NCBI GenBank assembly: GCA_028291125.1
Contig: JAQGIN010000090.1
Coordinates: forward strand, 1 to 5,634
DNA: 5,634 bases
Reading direction: 5' to 3'
DNA from: Caulobacter sp.
GTDB lineage: Bacteria; Pseudomonadota; Alphaproteobacteria; Caulobacterales; Caulobacteraceae
The stretch's first letter is position 1. Every line of letters starts with the position of its first letter. The translations under genes were made by a program, and so were the position numbers. Below the pieces are notes generated by a model that searched no databases, was not told the DNA's origin, and saw nothing but the letters and a program-made list of their open reading frames with translations. Below are positions 1 through 5,205 of this stretch, in pieces.

Positions 1-1641
1 CTGGGTCTGGGCTGCGCCCTGGCGGCCGGCGTTTCCACCCTGGCCCTGGCCGCCGAGCCGATCGACGTCCAGCGGCTGTCGGACATCACCCGCGCCCTGA
101 GCTCCGACGCCTTCGAGGGCCGCGCCCCAGGCTCGCCGGGCGAGGCCAGGACGGTCGCCTATCTGATCGAACGGTTCAAGGCCCTGGGCCTGGAGCCCGG
201 CGGCGAGGCCGGCGGCTGGACCCAGGCGGTGCCGGTGGTCCGCTTCCAGGTCAAGGCGGCGACGATCGGCCTGACCGTCGGCGGCGAGACGCGGCCACTG
301 GTCCAGACCCGGGACGTGATGATCCGCACCCGCCAGCCGCGGGCGAGCGTCAGCGTCGACGCCGCCCCGCTGGTGTTCGTCGGCTACGGCGTCACCGCCC
401 CCGAGCGCGGCTGGGACGACTTCAAAGGCGTCGACCTGAAGGGCAAGATCGCCGTCTTCCTGATCAACGACCCCGATTTCGAGGCCCAACCCGGCGAGCC
501 GGTCGCCGGCCAGTTCGGCGGCAAGGCGGCGACCTACTACGCTCGCTGGACCTATAAGTACGAGGAGGCGGCCCGCCGCGGCGCCGCCGGGGCGATCATC
601 GTCCACGAGACGGCCGGCGCCGCCTATGGCTGGTCGACGGTCACCGCCTCGAACGGCGAGGTGTTCGACATCGCCCGCGCCGACCCGGCCAAGGACAGCG
701 CCCCGATCGAGGGCTGGATGCAGCGCGACGTCGCCGTCGACCTATTCCGCCGCTCGGGCCTGGATTTCGAGCAGTTGAAGGCCCAGGCGCGCACGGCGGC
801 GTTCCGGCCGGTGGCCCTGAAGGCGACCCTGTCGGCCAAGCTCGACATGGCGGTCGAGCCGCTGAAGAGCCTCAACGTGCTGGCCAAGATCCCCGGCGCC
901 GCGCGTCCGGACGAGTCGGTGATGTACGGCGCCCACTGGGACGCGTTTGGCCTCGGCGCGCCCGACGCCAAGGGCGACCGAGTGCGTCACGGGGCGCTGG
1001 ACGACGGCATCGGCGTCGCCGGTCTGCTGGAGATCGCCCGCGCCTTCAAGGCCGGCCCGGCCCCGGCCCGGTCGGTGGTGTTCGGGGTGTGGACCGGCGA
1101 GGAGCGGGGCCTGCTGGGCTCGGGCTGGTACGTCACCCACCCGCTGTATTCGCTGGCCAAGACCGCCGCCAACTACACCATCGACGTGCTGCAACCGCTC
1201 GGCCCGTCGCGCGACGTGGTGCTGGTCGGCTACGGCCAGAACACCTTGGAGGACGACCTGGCCAAGGCCGCCGCCGGCCAGTCGCGCACCGTCACCCCCG
1301 ACGCCCATCCCGAGCGCGGTCTGTTCTATCGCGCCGACCACTTCTCGCTGGCTCGCGAGGGCGTGCCGACCCTGCTGTTGATGTCGCTGGGCGGCGGGCC
1401 GGATCTGGTCGAGGGCGGCCGGGCGGCCGGCGACCGCTGGATCAGCGACTACACCGCCCGGTGCTACCACCAGACCTGCGACGCCTGGAGCCCCGACTGG
1501 GACCTGCGCGGCGCGGCCCAGGACATCGGCCTGATCTATCAAATGGGCCGGGATCTGGCCGATTCCGACCGTTGGCCGAGCTGGAAGGCGGGCTCGGAGT
1601 TCGGGCCGGTGCGGGCCAAGAGCGCGGCGGCGCGGCGGTAG
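1..1641 (+). CDS. Secreted M28-family zinc metallopeptidase with PA domain (5' end cut off)
   Basis: The reading frame is open from the first base, so the start codon lies just outside the window; 546 residues are visible and probably fewer than about 15 are missing. Residues 1-18 are the hydrophobic part of a signal peptide ending ALAA before EP, so the mature enzyme is probably periplasmic or exported. Residues about 121-215 (from PLVFVGYGV through a GAAGAIIVHE stretch) fit a protease-associated (PA) insert. The catalytic core carries every M28 co-catalytic zinc residue: His312 and Asp314 in GAHWDAFG, Asp334 in GALDDGIG (bridging), Glu367 (general base) and Glu368 in WTGEERGLLGS, Asp395 in YTIDVLQ, and His447 in YRADHFSL. 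The C-terminal SPDWDLRGAAQD block and a two-cysteine CYHQTC motif are typical of bacterial periplasmic members. It should hydrolyse N-terminal residues from peptides; the substrate cannot be told. The next gene is convergent. An internal GTG at 229 is not the start, because it would remove the signal peptide. Confidence 0.93.
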   Translation: MGLGCALAAGVSTLALAAEPIDVQRLSDITRALSSDAFEGRAPGSPGEARTVAYLIERFKALGLEPGGEAGGWTQAVPVVRFQVKAATIGLTVGGETRPLVQTRDVMIRTRQPRASVSVDAAPLVFVGYGVTAPERGWDDFKGVDLKGKIAVFLINDPDFEAQPGEPVAGQFGGKAATYYARWTYKYEEAARRGAAGAIIVHETAGAAYGWSTVTASNGEVFDIARADPAKDSAPIEGWMQRDVAVDLFRRSGLDFEQLKAQARTAAFRPVALKATLSAKLDMAVEPLKSLNVLAKIPGAARPDESVMYGAHWDAFGLGAPDAKGDRVRHGALDDGIGVAGLLEIARAFKAGPAPARSVVFGVWTGEERGLLGSGWYVTHPLYSLAKTAANYTIDVLQPLGPSRDVVLVGYGQNTLEDDLAKAAAGQSRTVTPDAHPERGLFYRADHFSLAREGVPTLLLMSLGGGPDLVEGGRAAGDRWISDYTARCYHQTCDAWSPDWDLRGAAQDIGLIYQMGRDLADSDRWPSWKAGSEFGPVRAKSAAARR

Positions 1642-1649
1642 GGCTCAGA

Positions 1650-1665
1650 TCCCCCCTCAGGGGGA
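1650..1665. terminator. Short G/C hairpin between convergent genes, possible weak terminator
   Basis: TCCCCC and GGGGGA form a 6-bp perfect stem around a CTCA loop, in the 32-base gap between the peptidase stop (1641) and the synthase stop (1674). Neither strand has a T-run after the stem, so it is not a classical intrinsic terminator. The position suggests a role in ending or protecting both convergent transcripts, which is inference. Confidence 0.3.
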
Positions 1666-1673
1666 GGATGGCG

Positions 1674-2948
1674 TTAGGCGTCGACCTTCGAATGGCCGGT
1701 CGCCTGAGCCCGAAACTTGGCCAGGCCCGCGGCGCGGCGCTCGGCAGCCGCCGCCGACGTCGCGCGCTTCCGCACGAACACCGTCCCAGCCGAATAGCCC
1801 GCCCCGAAGCTGCAGATCAGCCCGGTCTCGCCCGGCGCGAAGTCGTCGCTGGCCGAGTGGAAGGCGATGATCGAGCCGGCCGAAGAGGTGTTGGCGTAGT
1901 CGTCGAGGATGATGACGTTCTCCTTCGGTGTCGGGTCGCGGCCCAGCACCTTGCGGCCGATCATGTCGTTCATGTTGATATTGGCTTGGTGAAGCCAGAG
2001 ACGCTTCAGCGCATGGGGATCGATCCCCAGGTCGGCGGCGTGCTCGAGGATCATCTGGCTGACCATCGGCACCACCTCGCGGAACACCTTGCGGCCCTCC
2101 TGCACGAACAGCTTGTCCTTGGCCCCTTCGCCCTCGGGCGCGGCGCGGTTGAGGAAGCCGAAATTGTTGCGGATATTGTTGGAGAACACCGTCTTCAGCC
2201 GCGTGCCCAGGATCTCCCAACCGCCGTCGGCCTGATCGGCGTCCTCGATGATCACGGCCGTGGCGACGTCGCCGAAGATGAAGTGGCTGTCGCGGTCCTT
2301 GAAGTTGAGGTGGCCCGAGCAGATCTCCGGATTGACCATCAGCACCGCCTTGGCCGAGCCGGTGGCGATGAAGTCGGCGGCGGTCTTGATGCCGAAGGTG
2401 GCCGAGGAGCAGGCGACGTTCATGTCGAAGGCGAAGCCGTCGATCCCCAGGGCCTGCTGCACCTCGATGGCCATGGCCGGATAGGGCCGCTGCATGTTGG
2501 AGGCGGCGCAGATCACCGCGCCGATCTCGGAGACCGGCTTGCCCCAGCGGGCGATGGCGTCCTTGGCGGCCTCGACCGCCATCTGCGCCAGGATCGACAA
2601 TTCGTCGTCGCCGCGCTCGGGGATCACCGGCCGCATGATCTCGGGATCGATGATCCCGGTCTTGTTCATCACGTAGCGCGCCTTGATGCCCGAGGCCTTC
2701 TCGATGAATTCGGGCGAGGAGGGAGCCAGGGCGGCCAGGTCGCCGGCGGCGATGGCCTGGGCGTTGGCGGCGTTAAAGCGCTCGACGAAGGCGTTGAAGG
2801 CTTCGACCAGCTCGGTGTTCGAGACGCTGAACGGCGGGGTGTACAGCCCCGTGGCGGCGATGACGGCGTGATGCAAGGCGAGGATCCCGATGACGCGGGC
2901 CCCGGCCTCGAGCCGGACCGCGCTGGTTCTGGTCGTGACGCGATCCAT
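1674..2948 (-). CDS. Beta-ketoacyl-ACP synthase III (FabH-like, long subfamily)
   Basis: Predicted cytoplasmic thiolase-fold condensing enzyme that joins an acyl-CoA starter to malonyl-ACP. From the ATG at 2948 it is 424 residues. The triad is intact: Cys180 in DMNVACSSATFG, His320 in WLHQANINMN and Asn353 in DDYANTSSAGS; the glycine-rich end SFGAGYSAGTV is also present. It is longer than housekeeping FabH (about 317 residues), mainly through an insert after GLYTPP (roughly residues 46-80). That architecture matches the Pseudomonas PA3286-type enzymes, reported to condense medium-chain acyl-CoA (octanoyl-CoA) from beta-oxidation with malonyl-ACP; the match is from memory, not a search. After FVRKR (residue 395) there is an extra 29-residue Ala/Arg-rich tail. 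The start is uncertain. Homology begins at about residue 26, where a TTG at 2876 would give a 400-residue protein beginning MHHAVIAATGLYTPP, with GGGA 8 bases upstream. The ATG at 2948 has only a weak Shine-Dalgarno. The gene is divergent from the barrel gene and appears monocistronic. Confidence 0.93.
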   Translation of the reverse strand: MDRVTTRTSAVRLEAGARVIGILALHHAVIAATGLYTPPFSVSNTELVEAFNAFVERFNAANAQAIAAGDLAALAPSSPEFIEKASGIKARYVMNKTGIIDPEIMRPVIPERGDDELSILAQMAVEAAKDAIARWGKPVSEIGAVICAASNMQRPYPAMAIEVQQALGIDGFAFDMNVACSSATFGIKTAADFIATGSAKAVLMVNPEICSGHLNFKDRDSHFIFGDVATAVIIEDADQADGGWEILGTRLKTVFSNNIRNNFGFLNRAAPEGEGAKDKLFVQEGRKVFREVVPMVSQMILEHAADLGIDPHALKRLWLHQANINMNDMIGRKVLGRDPTPKENVIILDDYANTSSAGSIIAFHSASDDFAPGETGLICSFGAGYSAGTVFVRKRATSAAAAERRAAGLAKFRAQATGHSKVDA

Positions 2949-2956
2949 AGCATGCC

Positions 2957-2970
2957 TGACGCCGGCGTCA
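2957..2970. promoter_or_regulatory. Perfect 14-bp palindrome, candidate operator of the synthase gene
   Basis: TGACGCCGGCGTCA reads identically on both strands. It ends 8 bases upstream of the synthase ATG at 2948, so it would lie over the leader and ribosome-binding region of that transcript. Symmetric elements of this size next to lipid genes are often bound by dimeric repressors such as TetR-family proteins. No regulator is encoded nearby and the palindrome is very G/C-rich, so chance is a real alternative. Confidence 0.35.
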
Positions 2971-3006
2971 CCTAGAGCCCGCTGTGGCCGGGCGGGCACG
3001 GTCCAA

Positions 3007-3036
3007 CGAAAACACCGTTCGACAGGAACAGTTTCG
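3007..3036. repeat. Imperfect nested inverted repeat in the divergent region
   Basis: An inner GTTC-N5-GAAC pair (3017-3029) is flanked by outer arms CGAAAAC (3007-3013) and GTTTCG (3031-3036), which pair apart from one extra A and an uneven linker. The element lies about 150 bases upstream of the barrel gene and 60 upstream of the synthase ATG. It could be an operator for either gene or a weak leader hairpin. The evidence is symmetry alone. Confidence 0.25.
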
Positions 3037-3185
3037 GTTCGGCCACAATCGAGCGCCGATCTCGATAAATGGACACGCGATGGCCGCAAAGTCGTCCGGG
3101 TGCGGTCCAAAGGTCGCCCCGTTGAGCGCTTAACAACGGCGAGCTGGGGAGTTTCAGAACGACCAAGTACCCAAGGAGTAAAACA

Positions 3186-3719
3186 ATGAAAACTCTCGTG
3201 TCGGTGGCGATCGCCACCCTGTCGGTCGCCGCAATTCCTGCTCTGTCCCACGCCCAAACCGTTCCGGAACTCTACGGTACGCTCGGCTATTCCGGATCGC
3301 GCGCCGAGGGCGCCGACACCGGCGCCGTCACCGGCCGGCTCGGAGCCAAGCTGACGCCGCACTTCGGCGTCGAGGGCGAGCTCAGCGGCGGCGTCAAGGA
3401 CGACAATATCGACAGCAACGGGATCCGCTCCAATATCGAGCCGACCCACCAGGCGGCGCTGTACGGCGTCGGCTTCCTGCCGGTGACGCCGAAGATCGAT
3501 CTGCTCGCCCGCATCGGCTACGGCAACACCCAGTACAAGACCAACGTCGCCGGGGTCGAAGGCAAGTTCGACGCCGACAGCGTCAACTATGGCGTCGGGG
3601 CGCAGTACAAGTTCGACGACAAGAACGGCGTGCGCGCCGACTACACGCGCGAGCAGTTCCGCGACAACGACGCCGCCGACGCCAATGTCGTGTCGGTCGG
3701 TTATCTGCGGAAGTTCTAG
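3186..3719 (+). CDS. Small outer-membrane beta-barrel protein (porin/OmpA-barrel-like)
   Basis: A 177-residue protein starting at an ATG with a canonical AAGGAG (3173-3178) 7 bases upstream. Residues 1-23 are a clear signal peptide: Lys2, then a hydrophobic stretch, then SHA before QTVPE. The mature part alternates polar and nonpolar residues in about eight strands, for example ELYGTLGYSGS, GAVTGRLGAKL, FGVEGELSGGV, QAALYGVGFLPV, DLLARIGYGNT, VNYGVGAQYKF, GVRADYTREQF and NVVSVGYLRKF. It ends in Phe, the usual C-terminal signal for BamA-mediated assembly. Size and pattern fit the 8-stranded barrel families (outer-membrane beta-barrel domain, OmpA/OmpX-like); no OmpA peptidoglycan-binding domain follows. 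The role is unknown: structural, adhesion, or a small channel. It is probably transcribed alone, since a strong terminator follows. The strong Shine-Dalgarno and start region suggest high expression (inference). Confidence 0.9.
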   Translation: MKTLVSVAIATLSVAAIPALSHAQTVPELYGTLGYSGSRAEGADTGAVTGRLGAKLTPHFGVEGELSGGVKDDNIDSNGIRSNIEPTHQAALYGVGFLPVTPKIDLLARIGYGNTQYKTNVAGVEGKFDADSVNYGVGAQYKFDDKNGVRADYTREQFRDNDAADANVVSVGYLRKF

Positions 3720-3743
3720 GCCTTCCCACCCCCGCTCCGAAGG

Positions 3744-3780
3744 ATGGCGCGCCCGGGTCTCAGGGCGCGCCATTCGTCTT
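3744..3780 (+). terminator. Rho-independent terminator of the barrel gene
   Basis: ATGGCGCGCCC (3744-3754) and GGGCGCGCCAT (3763-3773) form an 11-bp perfect stem around an 8-base loop, followed by TCGTCTT, a modest U-rich tail. It begins 24 bases after the barrel stop codon. The opposite strand has no T-run, so it should act mainly rightward. It separates the barrel gene from the two-gene membrane unit downstream, which then needs its own promoter or read-through. Confidence 0.8.
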
Positions 3781-3817
3781 GACGGGGCCTCCGCGGCGGC
3801 GGACGCTGACCGTCCAT

Positions 3818-3828
3818 GGGGAGGAAGG
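3818..3828 (+). promoter_or_regulatory. Shine-Dalgarno supporting a TTG start at 3836
   Basis: The purine run GGGGAGGAAGG ends 7 bases before TTG at 3836. It selects this codon over the in-frame TTG at 3779, which sits on the tail of the terminator hairpin and would add 19 Arg/Pro-rich residues before the membrane segment. Confidence 0.65.
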
Positions 3829-3835
3829 CGTCGGC

Positions 3836-4225
3836 TTGGACAAGGCGCTGCTCATTCAACTGCTCGGCTCGGCGGCCGCGGTCGCCGTGCTGGTCGCGCT
3901 CGCCGCCTGGGCGGGGATTCCCCGTCCGGCCCCGCGGCTCGACGCCGACGCGGCCCGCCGCCTGCTGGCCGCGGAATTCCCCGACCATGCGCCGCCCAAG
4001 GGGGTGTGGATCTCGGCCGACGGCGTCGCCGCCGTGGCCCGGGCCGGCGATGACGCCCTGATCCTCTGGCGGCTGGGCGACGGCTATGTGGCGCGCCTGG
4101 CCCCCTGGTCGGCCGCCGCCGAGGCCAGGGTCCAGGGCGGCCGGGTGCGGCTGAAGCTGCCTGACGCCATGCCGGCCTTCGCTCTCGAGGGCGAGGCCTG
4201 GCCGCCGCGGGAGCTGGCGGCGTGA
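3836..4225 (+). CDS. Uncharacterised small membrane-anchored protein, coupled to the hydroxylase
   Basis: From the TTG at 3836 the product is 129 residues. Residues about 4-26 (LLIQLLGSAAAVAVLVALAA and onward) form one transmembrane helix or uncleaved signal anchor; no clear signal-peptidase site is visible. The remainder is a small soluble domain, probably periplasmic: an Ala/Arg-rich helix (DADAARRLLAAEF), then likely beta strands around GVWISADGVAAVARAGDDALILWRLGDGYVARLAPW and VQGGRVRLKLPDAMPAFALEG. I do not recognise a named family and see no catalytic motif or cysteine. The stop codon TGA overlaps the GTG start of the following sterol-desaturase-family gene (GTGA at 4222-4225), so the two are almost certainly co-translated. 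This suggests a shared membrane function, such as a partner or stability factor for the oxygenase. That is inference from arrangement only. Confidence 0.75.
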   Translation: MDKALLIQLLGSAAAVAVLVALAAWAGIPRPAPRLDADAARRLLAAEFPDHAPPKGVWISADGVAAVARAGDDALILWRLGDGYVARLAPWSAAAEARVQGGRVRLKLPDAMPAFALEGEAWPPRELAA

Positions 4226-5181
4226 AGACCTTCGATCCGGTGCAGATGGCGATCCCGTTCTTCGTCCTGGCCATTATCCTCGAACTGGCCCTGGCGAGGC
4301 TCGGCAAGACCAAGGCTCATTACGAGACCCGCGACACCGCCGTCTCCCTGGCCATGGGCCTGGGCAGCACGATCGCCGGCCTGGTCACCGCCGGCGCGGT
4401 GTTCGCCGCCAGCCTGTGGGTCTATTCGCACCGGCTGTTCACTATCCCGATGACCGCGATCTGGGCCTGGATCGTGCTCTTTTTCGTGGAGGACCTGACC
4501 TATTATTGGTTCCATCGGCTCAGCCACGAGCGAAGGGTCTGGTGGGCCAGCCACGTCAATCACCACTCGTCGCGGCACTACAACCTGTCGACCGCCCTGC
4601 GCCAGACCTGGACCGGCGGAGTGGCGGGCACCTGGCTGCTGTGGCTGCCGCTGAGCTTCCTGGGCTTCCCACCGGCCATGGTGGCGATCCAGAAGGGGAT
4701 CAGCCTGGTCTATCAGTTCTGGATCCACACCGAGTCGATCGGCCGCCTGCCGCGCTGGTTCGAGGCGGTGTTCAACACCCCGTCGCACCACCGGGTGCAC
4801 CACGCCCGCAACGCCCGCTATCTGGACGCCAACTACGCGGGGATCCTGATCATCTGGGACCGGTTGTTCGCCACCTTCGAGCCCGAGCGCGACGACGAGC
4901 CGTGCCGCTACGGCCTGGTCCACAATCTGGGAAGCCACAACCTGCTGACCAACGTGTTCCACGAGTGGATCGGCATCGGCAAGGACCTGATCCGCGCCCG
5001 CTCGCCGCGCGAGGCGCTGGGCTATGTGTTCGGCCCGCCCGGCTGGAGCCCGGACGGCTCGCGGGAGACCTCGGCGATCCTCAAGGCGCGGTGGCGGGCG
5101 CGGGGGGAGGCGTCGGTGATGTCGAAGGGGACAGGCACTCACGGCAAGGACGGTGATCAGGTGGCAAGCCCTCGCGAGTGA
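4222..5181 (+). CDS. Sterol desaturase / fatty acid hydroxylase superfamily membrane protein
   Basis: A 319-residue integral membrane non-heme di-iron oxygenase. The GTG start overlaps the previous stop (GTGA) and has GGGAG (4209-4213) 8 bases upstream. Hydrophobic segments lie at about residues 8-26, 40-68, 75-97 and 132-160. The superfamily histidine clusters are all present: HRLSH (98-102), HVNHH (111-115), His169 in QFWIHT, and HHRVHH (189-194), followed by the usual YAGILIIWDRLFATFEPE block. These histidines should bind two irons on the cytoplasmic face and use O2 to hydroxylate or desaturate a lipid C-H bond. The substrate (fatty acyl chain, sterol or hopanoid, carotenoid, ether lipid) cannot be read from the sequence. 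Residues about 255-300 are a soluble tail. The final 18 residues (302-319) are encoded by an inverted repeat that also supplies the stop codon, so the native C-terminus was probably different. Confidence 0.92.
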   Translation: MKTFDPVQMAIPFFVLAIILELALARLGKTKAHYETRDTAVSLAMGLGSTIAGLVTAGAVFAASLWVYSHRLFTIPMTAIWAWIVLFFVEDLTYYWFHRLSHERRVWWASHVNHHSSRHYNLSTALRQTWTGGVAGTWLLWLPLSFLGFPPAMVAIQKGISLVYQFWIHTESIGRLPRWFEAVFNTPSHHRVHHARNARYLDANYAGILIIWDRLFATFEPERDDEPCRYGLVHNLGSHNLLTNVFHEWIGIGKDLIRARSPREALGYVFGPPGWSPDGSRETSAILKARWRARGEASVMSKGTGTHGKDGDQVASPRE

Positions 5182-5193
5182 GTGCCTGTCCCC
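5127..5193. repeat. 16-bp perfect inverted repeat, REP-like, overlapping a gene end
   Basis: GGGGACAGGCACTCAC (5127-5142) is the exact reverse complement of GTGAGTGCCTGTCCCC (5178-5193), with a 35-base spacer between. The spacer contains GGCAAG twice (5143, 5163) and the palindrome TCGCGA (5172-5177). The right arm contains the hydroxylase stop codon TGA (5179-5181). No T-run follows on either strand, so it is not a standard terminator, although it lies between convergent genes and could fold in both transcripts. The arm end GTGCCTGTCCCC resembles, from memory, repeated palindromes of the REP/RAYT type in proteobacteria; only a genome-wide search can confirm that. Confidence 0.7.
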
Positions 5194-5205
5194 GTCCTAT
5201 CGATC

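Larger units (their letters stand above)
2949..3185. other. Divergent intergenic region with two inverted repeats
   Basis: This 237-base gap separates the synthase (leftward) from the outer-membrane barrel gene (rightward) and must hold both promoters unless the synthase starts at its internal TTG. It is less G/C-rich than the genes near the barrel start. It contains the 14-bp palindrome and the imperfect inverted repeat listed separately. I looked for -35/-10 pairs, the Caulobacter-type TTGACG/GCTANAWC pair, CtrA TTAA-N7-TTAA boxes and CcrM GANTC sites on both strands and found nothing convincing. TTGAGC at 3122 with GCTTAAC at 3128 is the only vaguely promoter-like string, and its spacing is wrong. 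Confidence 0.6.

Noticed and set aside
4..15. GLGC in the peptidase signal region as a lipoprotein lipobox
   Set aside because: The -3 position is Gly, not Leu/Val/Ile, and the cysteine sits in the middle of the hydrophobic stretch, with a better ALAA cleavage site after it.
742..1542. 266-codon minus-strand frame inside the peptidase gene
   Set aside because: Fully antisense to conserved zinc-binding motifs, with repetitive Gly/Arg/Val composition and no recognisable domain.
1089..2975. Very long plus-strand open frame (628 codons) across the peptidase end and opposite the synthase
   Set aside because: It is out of frame with the peptidase and antisense to the synthase, whose catalytic motifs are clear; the product is low-complexity Arg/Gly/Ala, as expected of a GC-rich shadow frame.
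3017..3029. GTTC-N5-GAAC as an alphaproteobacterial LexA (SOS) box
   Set aside because: The alphaproteobacterial site is the direct repeat GTTC-N7-GTTC; here the second half is inverted and the spacing is 5, and neither neighbouring gene is an SOS gene.
3025..3029. GGAAC as the -35 of an EcfG/general-stress promoter for the barrel gene
   Set aside because: No CGTT appears at the required 16-19 bases downstream (AATC stands there), so the match is to one half only.
2972..3217. Small minus-strand open frame with a hydrophobic N-terminus (81 codons)
   Set aside because: Its hydrophobic stretch is just the complement of the purine-rich ribosome-binding and start region of the barrel gene; codon use is unlike real genes here and there is no Shine-Dalgarno.
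2949..3773. Extension of the synthase frame upstream of 2948 to 3773
   Set aside because: The added residues do not resemble any domain and would be antisense to the whole barrel gene and its terminator; open only because of GC bias.
3779..3835. Upstream TTG at 3779 as start of the small membrane protein
   Set aside because: It lies on the tail of the terminator hairpin without a Shine-Dalgarno and would add an Arg/Pro-rich extension before the membrane helix; TTG at 3836 has a good ribosome-binding site.
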